Translations under genes and position numbers: made by a program
Shown here: positions 57,135 to 64,000 of the stretch, one piece after another
Position numbering within the stretch: position 1 is the stretch's first letter
Layout of the letters: each line of letters begins with the position of its first letter
Notes under the pieces: generated by a model
What the model saw: the letters and a program-made list of their open reading frames with translations, nothing else
Told to the model about the DNA's origin: nothing
The model's database searches: none
Assembly (NCBI GenBank): GCA_037444005.1
Contig: JBBING010000003.1
Location: 27,952-91,951, forward strand
Direction of reading: 5' to 3'
Origin: DATLZC01 sp037444005
Lineage (GTDB): Bacteria > Chloroflexota > Dehalococcoidia > DSTF01 > JACRBR01
Length of the DNA: 64,000 bases

Positions 57135-58511
57135 CTACCCGGCGGCGGTGGCGGCGCGCAGGGCGGCGATGACGACGGCGTCGTCGCGCGGGTCTACGGT
57201 GCGCGGGTCGAGCACCAGGCGGTCGCGTTCGATGCGGGCGATGACGGGCGGGTCGTGGCGGCGCAACCGTCGCGCGAGCTCGTCGGCGGAGACGCCGGCC
57301 GGCGGCTCGACCGCCAGGGCGCGCGTCGGCAGACTCTCTTCGGGCAGGGACCCGCCGCCCACCATCGACCGGCTCTCGATCACGGTAGCCCGTCCGCCGA
57401 CCTCCCTCGCCCAGCGCCGGGCCCGGCGGGCGATGGCGGGGAGCGGCGTGGCGATCATGCGCCAGACGGGCACGTGGGCGGCGGCCTGTCCCGCCAGATA
57501 CAGCTGGAGCGTCGCCGCGAGCCCGGCGATGGAGGCCTTGTCCATGCGCACGGCGCGGGCCAGAGGATGACGTCGCATCCGCTCGATGGGGTCGCGCCGG
57601 CCGACGGCGATGCCCGCCTGCGGGCCGCCCAAAAGCTTGTCCCCGGAGAAGAGCACGACATCGGCTCCCGCGGCCACGCTCTCCTGAGGCATGGGCTCGT
57701 GCGCGAGTCCGTAGGCCGCGGTGTCGAGCAGCGCGCCGGATCCGAGGTCATCGATGAGCAGCAGTCCCCGTTCCCGGGCGAGGGAGGCGAGCGCCTCGAT
57801 GGGCACGGTCTCGGTAAAGCCGACGATCCGGAAGTTGCTGGCGTGCACGCGCAACAGGGCCGCTGTGCGCTCCGTGATGGCGTTGGCGTAGTCGGCGAGC
57901 CGGGTGCGATTGGTCGTGCCCACCTCCACCAGCGTCGCCCCCGACTGGCGCATCACGTCCGGGATGCGGAAGCCGCCGCCGATCTCGACGAGCTGGCCCC
58001 GGGACACGATGACCTCGCGGTCGCGACAGAGGGCGGCGAGGGCGAGGAGGACGGCGGCGGCGTTGTTGTTGACGGCGATAGCGGCCTGGGCGCCCGTGAG
58101 GGCGGTGAGGGCCGCTTCGAGGTGGACGAAGCGCGACCCGCGAACGCCTTCGTCGAGGTCGAACTCGAGGTTGCTGTATCCGGTCGAGGCCAGCGCCATC
58201 GCCTCGATGGCCTCGTCGGCGAGCGGGGCCCGTCCGAGGTTCGTGTGCAGGATGACGCCGGTGGCGTTGACGACCCTGCGCAGCGAGGGCGCGGTCAGCG
58301 CATCGAGCCTGGCGACGACCCCCGCGGCGACGTCATCCGGCGGCTCGCGGCGCTCCCCCGCGCGCATCGCGTCCCGGATGCGGGCGAGCTCTCGCCTCAC
58401 GATACCGGTCACGACGTCCGGGCGCAGACGACGGAGGTAGGGCTCGAGCCGCGGGTCGGCGAGCACGCGGTCGACGGAGGGAAGCGCCCGGAGCGGGTTG
58501 GACGACGACAT
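57135..58511 (-). CDS. selA: Selenocysteine synthase SelA
   Basis: SelA (458 residues) converts seryl-tRNA-Sec to selenocysteyl-tRNA-Sec with selenophosphate. It shows the N-terminal LRALPSVDRVL, INATGVILHTNLGRAPL-type block (read here as RRVVNATGVILHTNLGRAP), GYSNLEFDLDEGVRGSR, VSRGQLVEIGGGFRIPDVM, VGTTNRTRLADY and the PLP lysine K292 in VLFSGDKLLGGPQAG. ATG 58511 was chosen because TACACT lies nine bases upstream; ATG 58553 would be upstream of that box. No selB, selD or tRNA-Sec was found in the window. Its presence supports reading the UGA at 33570 as selenocysteine. Confidence 0.95.
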   Translation of the reverse strand: MSSSNPLRALPSVDRVLADPRLEPYLRRLRPDVVTGIVRRELARIRDAMRAGERREPPDDVAAGVVARLDALTAPSLRRVVNATGVILHTNLGRAPLADEAIEAMALASTGYSNLEFDLDEGVRGSRFVHLEAALTALTGAQAAIAVNNNAAAVLLALAALCRDREVIVSRGQLVEIGGGFRIPDVMRQSGATLVEVGTTNRTRLADYANAITERTAALLRVHASNFRIVGFTETVPIEALASLARERGLLLIDDLGSGALLDTAAYGLAHEPMPQESVAAGADVVLFSGDKLLGGPQAGIAVGRRDPIERMRRHPLARAVRMDKASIAGLAATLQLYLAGQAAAHVPVWRMIATPLPAIARRARRWAREVGGRATVIESRSMVGGGSLPEESLPTRALAVEPPAGVSADELARRLRRHDPPVIARIERDRLVLDPRTVDPRDDAVVIAALRAATAAG

Positions 58512-58520
58512 CTCGACGGG

Positions 58521-58526
58521 AGTGTA
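58521..58526 (-). promoter_or_regulatory. -10 box of selA (leaderless)
   Basis: TACACT (complement of 58521-58526) ends nine bases before ATG 58511, with no Shine-Dalgarno between. Confidence 0.45.
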
Positions 58527-58563
58527 CCGAATCGGTGCTACGTCGGGCGCCATGCCGTTCGGC

Positions 58564-58593
58564 TTGCCGGAGACTTTGTGAAAGCAGTATCAT
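58564..58593 (+). promoter_or_regulatory. Promoter of the class V aminotransferase and serA
   Basis: TTGCCG at 58564-58569 and TATCAT at 58588-58593, 18 bases apart. GAGGAGG at 58610-58616 is the Shine-Dalgarno for GTG 58623. Confidence 0.55.
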
Positions 58594-58622
58594 ACGGCCA
58601 GCATTCCCCGAGGAGGAACCCG

Positions 58623-59741
58623 GTGACGAACCTGCGCATCCCGGGCCCCACGCCGTGCCCGGACGACGTCCTTCAGGCGATGAGCCGCCAGATGATCAAC
58701 CACCGCGGCCCCGAATTCGCCACGATCCTCAAGCGGGTGACCTCCAATCTCCAGACGCTGTTCCAGACAAAGAACGACGTACTCATCCTGACGTCGGGCG
58801 GAACCGGCGCCATGGAGGCGATGGTCGTGAACTTCCTCTCGCCGGGCGATCACGTCATCGTCGTCTCCATCGGGGTGTTCGGCGACCGGTTCGCGCAGAT
58901 TTGCGAGACGTACGGCGCGCGGGTGACGAAGCTGTCGTTCCCGCTCGGCGAGGCGGCGGACCCGGCGCAGCTCGACGCCGCGCTGGCGGCGCACCCCGAC
59001 GTCAAGGCCGTGCTCGTCACGCACAACGAGACCTCCACCGGCGTGACCAACGATCTCGAGGCGCTGGCGGCGGTGATCAACAAGCACGGCAAGCTGTCCA
59101 TCGTCGACGCCATCAGTAGCCTCGGGTCGATCCGTCTCCCGGTGGACGGGTGGGGGCTGGACGTGGTCGGCACCGGCTCACAGAAGGGCTGGATGGTGCC
59201 GCCCGGCCTCGCCATGGTGTCGGTCAGCGAGCGGGCGTGGAAGGCGTACGAAGCGGCGCGCATGCCGCGCTTCTACTTCGACCTGAAGAAGGCGAAGGAC
59301 TTCTTCGAAAAGGGGCAGACCCCATGGACGCCTGCCATCAGCGTCTTCTTCGCTCTGGACGTGGCGTTGCAGCGCCTCGTCGAGGAGGGCATCGACCGCA
59401 TCGTGGCGCGGCACCAGCGCATCGCTGACCTCGCCCGCGCGGGCGTCGAATCGCTGGGGCTCGAGCTCCTGGTGAAGAACCCGGCGTGGCGATCGAACAC
59501 CGTGACAGCCATCGTCGTGCCGGAGGGCGTCGATGGCCCGGCGGTGTCGAAGCTGCTGCGGGAGGAGTACGACGTCGTCATCGGAGGCGGTCAGGGGCCG
59601 CTCACCGGGAAGATCTGGCGCCTGGGCCACCTTGGGTATTGCACGGAAGCGGACATCGAGGACGCCCTGGCGAAGATGAAGCTCGCCCTCGAGCGCGTCG
59701 GGTTCAGCGCGTCCGGAGTGGGAGCCGTCACCGGCGGCTAG
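58623..59741 (+). CDS. Class V PLP aminotransferase, probable phosphoserine/serine-pyruvate type
   Basis: The product has 372 residues. It shows LRIPGPTPCPDDVLQAMSRQ, LILTSGGTGAMEAMVVNFLS, VLVTHNETSTGVTNDLEAL, IVDAISSLGSIRLPVDGWGL (Asp 162) and the PLP Lys K188 in VVGTGSQKGWMVPPG. This is the alanine-glyoxylate/serine-pyruvate group, in which some archaeal and bacterial members serve as phosphoserine transaminase. Because serA follows directly, a role in serine biosynthesis is the best reading; serine-glyoxylate transamination is the alternative. The GTG start has GAGGAGG six bases upstream. Confidence 0.88.
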   Translation: MTNLRIPGPTPCPDDVLQAMSRQMINHRGPEFATILKRVTSNLQTLFQTKNDVLILTSGGTGAMEAMVVNFLSPGDHVIVVSIGVFGDRFAQICETYGARVTKLSFPLGEAADPAQLDAALAAHPDVKAVLVTHNETSTGVTNDLEALAAVINKHGKLSIVDAISSLGSIRLPVDGWGLDVVGTGSQKGWMVPPGLAMVSVSERAWKAYEAARMPRFYFDLKKAKDFFEKGQTPWTPAISVFFALDVALQRLVEEGIDRIVARHQRIADLARAGVESLGLELLVKNPAWRSNTVTAIVVPEGVDGPAVSKLLREEYDVVIGGGQGPLTGKIWRLGHLGYCTEADIEDALAKMKLALERVGFSASGVGAVTGG

Positions 59742-59769
59742 CCACCCGGTCAGAAGCGGCGTATCCTTC

Positions 59770-59798
59770 TGAAGGGCAACCCGGGTGGTTGCCCTTCA
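59770..59798 (+). terminator. Strong stem-loop between the aminotransferase and serA
   Basis: TGAAGGGCAACC and GGTTGCCCTTCA form a perfect 12-base stem with the loop CGGGT. No T-run follows (GCGTTAGCG), so it is either a weak terminator, an mRNA-stability element or an attenuator for serA. Confidence 0.6.
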
Positions 59799-59823
59799 GC
59801 GTTAGCGAGTGAGTGCGACGGAG

Positions 59824-61422
59824 ATGAACGATCAGCATCGGCGTGTTCTTGTGACCGATCCCCTGGCGGACGCAGGGCTCGAGCTGCTCTCGCGCCATGC
59901 CGAGGTCGACGTGCGCCTCGGGCTGCGCGGACCCGAGCTCGTCGCCGCCATTGACGGCTACGACGCGCTGGTCGTCCGCAGCGAGACCAAGGTGACGCGC
60001 GAGGTGATCGAGGCGGGGCACAACCTCCAGGTCATCGGGCGCGCAGGCGTAGGCGTCGACAACATCGACCTGGACGCGGCGACGGAGCGGGGCATCGTGG
60101 TGGTCAACGCGCCGCTCGGGAACATCGTGTCGGCGGCGGAGCACACCATCGCGTTGCTCTGCGCGCTCGCGCGGAACATCCCGCAGGCCGACGCCTCGCT
60201 GCGCTCGGGGAAGTGGGAGCGGAGCAAGTTCATCGGCGTCGAGCTGCGGGGCAAGACGCTGGGCATTGTCGGGCTGGGACAGGTCGGCTCGGAGGTCGCG
60301 CGGCGCGCCAGAGGGCTCGAGATGCAGGTGCTGGCCCACGATCCCTTTGTCTCGCCGGAGCGCGCGTCGGTCCTGGGCGTGGACCTGGTGACGCTGGACG
60401 ACCTCCTGGCGCGGAGCGATTTCGTCACGCTGCACACTATCCTCACGGAGGCCACCCGGGGCCTCATCGGGGCCGCACAGCTCGCGAAAATGAAGCCGAC
60501 GGCGCGGCTCATCAACACTGCGCGCGGCGGGCTCGTCGACGAGGCCGCGCTGCTCGATGCGGTGCGGCGCGGCGTCATCGCCGGCGCCGCCATCGACGTC
60601 TTCGCTGAGGAGCCGGCGCCACCGGGTCACCCGTTCTTTGGAGAGCCGCGCATCATCGTGACCCCCCACCTGGGCGCGTCCACCCGCGAAGCGCAGGAGC
60701 GCGTCGCCATCGACGTCGCGGAGCAGGTGCTGGCGGTGCTGCGCGGCCAACCTGCGCTCTACGCCGTCAACGCTCCCATGATCCCGGTGGAGACGATGGC
60801 GGTCATCGGGCCGTATCTGGTTGTCGCCGAGAAGGTCGCGTCGCTGGCCACTCAGCTCGCCGAGGGCCAACTCGAGCGCGTCGAAATCGAGTACGAGGGC
60901 GACATCGCCAACTACGACACGACGCCGCTGCGCGCTTCCGTGATCAAGGGGCTGCTCGGACCCGTCTCCGAGGAGAAGGTGACGCTCGTCAATGCGATGC
61001 TGATTGCGGAACAGCGCGGGATCCGGATCGTCGAGCGGACGAGCCCCGGAGGCGAGGTGTTCACGAATCTGGTGACGGTCCGCATTCACACCAGCGGCGG
61101 GGAAGACGCGATCGTCTCGGGGACGCTGGCGCACGACGGACCGCGAGTCGTTCGCATCGACGGTTTCTGGGTGGACATTCCGACCAACGTGTCCTATCTG
61201 CTGCTGTGCGAGAACCTGGACCGGCCCGGGATGGTCGGTAAGGTCGGCACCCTGCTCGGCAGCTACAACGTCAACATCAGCGGCATGCACCTCGGGCGGA
61301 CGGCAGTGCGCGGGAGAGCCCTGATGGCCCTGGGGCTGGACGACCCCATGCCGCCCGAGGCGCTGACGCAGCTCAGGGCCCTGGAGGATATCTACCGGGC
61401 TCGTGTGGTCAAGGTTAGCTAG
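59824..61422 (+). CDS. serA: D-3-phosphoglycerate dehydrogenase
   Basis: The product has 532 residues and is the long type-1 enzyme, first step of serine synthesis. Substrate and NAD domains: RVLVTDPLADAGLELLSRHA, AGVGVDNIDLDAATERGI, TLGIVGLGQVGSEVARRARG, LINTARGGLVDEAALLDAV, DVFAEEPAPPGHPFFG and TPHLGASTREAQERVAIDVA (catalytic His). After residue 310 come the intervening ASB domain (ERVEIEYEGDIANYDTTPLR) and a C-terminal ACT domain (YLLLCENLDRPGMVGKVGTL), which in relatives binds serine for feedback inhibition. ATG 59824 was chosen; GTG 59809 in frame is an alternative. The last 20 bases overlap capA. Confidence 0.95.
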   Translation: MNDQHRRVLVTDPLADAGLELLSRHAEVDVRLGLRGPELVAAIDGYDALVVRSETKVTREVIEAGHNLQVIGRAGVGVDNIDLDAATERGIVVVNAPLGNIVSAAEHTIALLCALARNIPQADASLRSGKWERSKFIGVELRGKTLGIVGLGQVGSEVARRARGLEMQVLAHDPFVSPERASVLGVDLVTLDDLLARSDFVTLHTILTEATRGLIGAAQLAKMKPTARLINTARGGLVDEAALLDAVRRGVIAGAAIDVFAEEPAPPGHPFFGEPRIIVTPHLGASTREAQERVAIDVAEQVLAVLRGQPALYAVNAPMIPVETMAVIGPYLVVAEKVASLATQLAEGQLERVEIEYEGDIANYDTTPLRASVIKGLLGPVSEEKVTLVNAMLIAEQRGIRIVERTSPGGEVFTNLVTVRIHTSGGEDAIVSGTLAHDGPRVVRIDGFWVDIPTNVSYLLLCENLDRPGMVGKVGTLLGSYNVNISGMHLGRTAVRGRALMALGLDDPMPPEALTQLRALEDIYRARVVKVS

Positions 61423-62785
61423 TCTCCTTCCCGCCTTCGCGCTCGCCGCGCTCGCGGCTGCCTGCGCCGGCGGTGACGGCGACGCCGAGCGCGGCGTCGT
61501 CGCGGGCGTTGTCGTTCGCGCGCCCGCCTGCCCGGCCGAAAGCCCTGCCACGCCATGCCCCGACGCGCCCGTCGAGCATCGGACGCTCCGCGTCTTCCGC
61601 GCGGGCACCGGACACGTGGTGCGGACGGCGGAGACCGATGGCGATGGTCTGTTCAGCATCGACCTGCCGCCGGGCGTGTACGACATCCGGCCGGACCTCG
61701 AGAACGTCGAAACCGTTGCGATCCCCGCCGAAGGCGTCGAAGTGCTGGCCGGGAGGACGACGAACGTTCGCATCGTCATCGATACAGGCGTGCGGGCCTC
61801 AGAGGAGCCGTCGCCGACGCCGTCGGGTCCGCCCGGGGTCGTCACGCTGAACGCGGTGGGAGACGTCGCGCTGGCGCGCGAGCTCGCGGAGCGCATCGAC
61901 ACCTACGGGCCGGCGTATCCGTTCGAGCTCGTCCGGGACGCCTACGCAAGCGCGGACGTGTCATTCGCGAACCTGGAAGGCGTGCTCGCGCGGCGCGGGG
62001 CGCCCATTCAGAAGTCCTACGTGTTCAGGAACCCACCGGAGCACGTGCGAGCGCTCATCGACGGGGGCGTCGATATCGTCTCGCTCGCTAATAACCACAC
62101 GCTGGATTACGGGCCCGACGGTCTCGTAGACACCATGCTCACTGCGTCCCTGAACGGCGTTGCGCACGTCGGCGCGGCCGTGGACGAGCCCGCGGCATAT
62201 GCCCCCGCGATCCTCGAGGTAAAGGGCGTGCGACTGGCGTTCCTCGCGTACGCGAACGTCCCGCCGGAGGCCGGGTTCGACACGCGCGAGCTCGCCGCGG
62301 GACCCGGCAAGCCGGGCGTCGCCTGGGCGACCGAAGACGCGGTCCGGCGCGACGTGGCTGCCGCGAAGGCGCGGGCCGACCACGTCATCGTGTCGTTCCA
62401 CTTCGGCGACGAGTATCGCGACGCGCCCAACGCGCTCCAGGTGTCGCTGGCGCACGCGGCCATCGATGCCGGCGCCTCGGTGGTGCTCGGACATCACCCG
62501 CACGTGCTCCAGGGCATCGAGCGCTACCGCGGGGGCGTCATCGCGTACAGCCTCGGCAACTTCGTCTTCGACCTGGACGAAGTGGATCTGGCGAACATGG
62601 GCCCGGAACCGATCTTCTCCATGATCCTCACCGTCCGGCTCTCCCGGACCGCCGTGCTGGGGTATGAGACGACGCCCGTCGTGCTCGATCCCGCGACGGA
62701 TCGGCCGCGGCCCGCCGACAACGAAGAGCGGGAACGGTTCGCCGAGCGCATGCGGGAGCTCGCCGCCCTCATCCCGCCGCCATAG
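61403..62785 (+). CDS. CapA/PgsA-type metallophosphatase-fold lipoprotein
   Basis: The product has 460 residues. Lipoprotein signal LAALAAACAGG (Cys 21), then a carboxypeptidase-like beta-sandwich (TLRVFRAGTGHVVRTAETDG, FSIDLPPGVYDIRPDLE), a Pro/Thr-rich linker and a CapA domain: VTLNAVGDVALARELAERID, FANLEGVLARRG, VDIVSLANNHTLDYGPDGLV, LAFLAYAN, VIVSFHFGDEY, VVLGHHPHVLQGIERYRGG and IAYSLGNFVFD. CapA proteins are needed for poly-gamma-glutamate or other capsule export or anchoring. The substrate here is unknown. GTG start overlaps serA; GGAGG lies 15 bases before it. Confidence 0.85.
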   Translation: MWSRLASLLPAFALAALAAACAGGDGDAERGVVAGVVVRAPACPAESPATPCPDAPVEHRTLRVFRAGTGHVVRTAETDGDGLFSIDLPPGVYDIRPDLENVETVAIPAEGVEVLAGRTTNVRIVIDTGVRASEEPSPTPSGPPGVVTLNAVGDVALARELAERIDTYGPAYPFELVRDAYASADVSFANLEGVLARRGAPIQKSYVFRNPPEHVRALIDGGVDIVSLANNHTLDYGPDGLVDTMLTASLNGVAHVGAAVDEPAAYAPAILEVKGVRLAFLAYANVPPEAGFDTRELAAGPGKPGVAWATEDAVRRDVAAAKARADHVIVSFHFGDEYRDAPNALQVSLAHAAIDAGASVVLGHHPHVLQGIERYRGGVIAYSLGNFVFDLDEVDLANMGPEPIFSMILTVRLSRTAVLGYETTPVVLDPATDRPRPADNEERERFAERMRELAALIPPP

Positions 62786-62797
62786 GTCGCGGTGCGT

Positions 62798-62803
62798 TAT
62801 CCT
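62798..62803 (+). promoter_or_regulatory. -10 box of pyrD (leaderless)
   Basis: TATCCT ends seven bases before the pyrD ATG. The same hexamer stands six bases before the phosphodiesterase ATG at 32047. Confidence 0.4.
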
Positions 62804-62810
62804 GCGCGCG

Positions 62811-63758
62811 ATGGCCCTCGACCTGTCCGTCGACCTCGCCCCCGGACGCAAGCAGGGGCTGTTGCTCCGGAACCCGGTGATGACGGCGTCCGGCACGTTC
62901 GGATACGGGCTCGATTGGCCCTTCTTCGACGTGAACGAGCTCGGCGCCGTGGTGACGAAGTCGACGACGCTGCGTCCCCGCTCCGGCAATCCACAGACGC
63001 GGACGGCCGAGACGCCCGCAGGGATGCTGAACTCCATCGGACTGCAGAATCCGGGCGTCGATGTCGTGGTCGAGCGGTACGCGCCCGTCTGGGCTCGGTG
63101 GAGCGTGCCGGTCATCGTGAGCGTGCTCGGCGCCACGCCCCGGGAATACGCCGCCGTGGCCGAACGGCTCGACGGCGTTCCCGGCGTGGCCGGCGTCGAG
63201 GTGAACATCAGCAGTCCGAACGCGCAGCGCGGCGGGATGGAGTTCGGGCAAGACCCCGACTCCGCGGCCACAGTGACTGACGCGGTCGTGCGGGCGACGA
63301 CGCTGCCCGTGATCGTGAAGCTGACGCCGAACGTGGCGGACATCGTCAGCGTGGCACGAGCCGTCGTCGACGCAGGCGCGAGCGCCCTTTGCGTCATCAA
63401 CACGCTGCAAGCGATGGCCGTCGACGCCCGGCGCGGCCGGCCGGTGATCGGGGCGACCTTCGCCGGGCTGTCGGGTCCCGCGATCAAGCCGGTGGGGCTT
63501 CGCATGGTGTATCAGGTGGCGCGCGCCGTGGACGTCCCCATCGTCGGCTGCGGCGGCGTCATGACCGGCGAGGACGCGCTCGAGTACCTGGAAGCGGGCG
63601 CCAGCGCCGTGCAGGTCGGGACAGCGACGTTCGCGAACCCGTACGCCCCGCTCGAGGTCTTGCGCGGACTGCAGGCGCTGTTCGAGGCCCGCGGCGCATC
63701 GTCCGTCGCCGACGTCCGGGGGCTGGCGCTGCGCGATCGCGCGGCGGGCTCACGTTGA
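62811..63758 (+). CDS. pyrD: Dihydroorotate dehydrogenase, class 1B-like with Ser in place of catalytic Cys
   Basis: The product has 315 residues. It oxidises dihydroorotate to orotate in pyrimidine synthesis. FMN barrel blocks: LRNPVMTASGTFGYGLDWPF, VVTKSTTLRPRSGNPQTRTA, AGMLNSIGLQNPGVDVVVE, VIVSVLGATPREYAAVAERL, VIVKLTPNV, ALCVINTLQAMAVD, FAGLSGPAIKPVGLRMVYQV and VGCGGVMTGEDALEYLEAGA. The overall pattern is class 1B, but the catalytic segment reads VNISSPNAQRGGM, with Ser where class 1 enzymes have Cys (N-x-S-C-P-N), a class 2 feature. No PyrK is adjacent. TATCCT lies seven bases before the ATG. Confidence 0.93.
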   Translation: MALDLSVDLAPGRKQGLLLRNPVMTASGTFGYGLDWPFFDVNELGAVVTKSTTLRPRSGNPQTRTAETPAGMLNSIGLQNPGVDVVVERYAPVWARWSVPVIVSVLGATPREYAAVAERLDGVPGVAGVEVNISSPNAQRGGMEFGQDPDSAATVTDAVVRATTLPVIVKLTPNVADIVSVARAVVDAGASALCVINTLQAMAVDARRGRPVIGATFAGLSGPAIKPVGLRMVYQVARAVDVPIVGCGGVMTGEDALEYLEAGASAVQVGTATFANPYAPLEVLRGLQALFEARGASSVADVRGLALRDRAAGSR

Positions 63759-63794
63759 CCCGCCCGACGGCGCGCCGGTAAGCTGAGGCGCCAC

Positions 63795-63872
63795 CGGGGA
63801 GTGGCGCAGCTCGGATAGCGCGCCTGGTTTGGGACCAGGAGGTCGCCGGTTCGAATCCGGCCTCCCCGACCA
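63795..63872 (+). tRNA. tRNA-Pro(TGG)
   Basis: Acceptor CGGGGAG pairs with CTCCCCG, discriminator A, encoded CCA. D arm GCGCAGCTCGGATAGCGC; anticodon loop TTTGGGA (TGG, codon CCA); T arm GCCGGTTCGAATCCGGC. Length 78. Confidence 0.95.
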
Positions 63873-64000
63873 AGGCCCCGTCGCCCACCGAATCTGAGGA
63901 GCCCTACACCGACGAGTCTCACCCCAGGGTTGACCCTGGCGCCCCACTAGCGTTCCGTTTTTTCATGGTAGAGGGGGGTAGGCCTCTAAACAGTAAGGGC
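63873..64000. other. Region downstream of tRNA-Pro to the window edge
   Basis: No gene is visible in these 128 bases. A hairpin CCAGGG-TTGA-CCCTGG lies at 63924-63939, with a T6 run 18 bases later (63958-63963); this is too far for a classical terminator. The end (GGGGGGTAGGCCTCTAAACAG) is of unlike composition and could be the start of an element inserted next to the tRNA, but the window stops there. Confidence 0.35.

Noticed and set aside
63924..63963. Rho-independent terminator after tRNA-Pro
   Set aside because: The hairpin and the T-run are 18 bases apart, too far for the classical structure.
1..64000. CRISPR arrays, insertion sequences, prophage
   Set aside because: No regularly spaced repeats, transposase or phage structural genes were seen; only the DUF3800 segment looks acquired.

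Overview
The window is GC-rich, densely packed bacterial chromosome with no gene-free stretch over about 220 bases. Neighbouring genes very often overlap by ATGA, GTGA or CTAG. The gene set fits a Gram-positive-type or monoderm-like high-GC lineage, most likely Chloroflexota (inference, not proven): F420/luciferase-type oxidoreductases, PdxS/PdxT, an A2-type haem-copper oxidase, an actinobacterial-type inositol phosphate synthase with PimA- and PatA-like enzymes, an ImuB/DUF6504/DnaE2 cassette under a Gram-positive-type LexA box, and no LPS genes.

Layout. 1-5482 (+): end of a DegT-type aminotransferase, a FemABX protein, yebC-ruvC-ruvA and uvrB. 5490-10888 (mostly -): an MFS gene broken by an internal deletion, an intact MFS gene, a ROK kinase coupled to glycogen synthase, and a small lipoprotein. 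10952-14108 (+): endonuclease V, prfB with its programmed frameshift, and a membrane-anchored gluzincin peptidase. 14105-22307 (-): an eight-gene operon that looks like a phosphatidylinositol-mannoside-type glycolipid pathway: HTH-Ino1, two LpxL/PatA-like acyltransferases, a PHP phosphoesterase, a PimA-like mannosyltransferase, a CDP-alcohol phosphatidyltransferase, a double-thioredoxin-fold protein and a GT-C glycosyltransferase. 22333-31380: an epimerase, LLM, hydroxyacid dehydrogenase, quinone reductase, haloalkane dehalogenase, ferritin, MgtE, and tRNA-Arg and tRNA-His. 31484-40075: a phosphodiesterase, pdxS, a selenocysteine-type thiol oxidoreductase with an in-frame UGA, pdxT, a GNAT-like protein, an AAA-R3H ATPase, a lipoprotein, DUF309 and a zinc dehydrogenase. 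40245-45865: gmd, an enoyl-CoA hydratase, two Gfo/Idh dehydrogenases, a PrsW-like protease and a sugar isomerase. 46069-50411: a cytochrome c oxidase operon with cupredoxin additions. 50416-55041 (-): the SOS mutagenesis cassette. 55176-64000: LLM, an AT-richer DUF3800 gene, selA, a class V aminotransferase with serA (serine synthesis), CapA, pyrD and tRNA-Pro.

The most notable observations are these. (1) A gene between pdxS and pdxT has an in-frame UGA exactly where its paralog has Cys, a SECIS-like hairpin follows it, and selA lies in the same window. (2) Inositol phosphate synthase is fused in frame to an Xre-type HTH, and a perfect palindrome sits at the start of its own promoter, which suggests an autoregulated glycolipid operon. 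(3) ruvC and the ROK kinase appear to start at AUC, each with an ideal Shine-Dalgarno. (4) About nine genes have a -10 box only 6-11 bases before the start codon, which indicates leaderless mRNAs. (5) A LexA-type box lies inside a near-consensus promoter for imuB-DUF6504-dnaE2.
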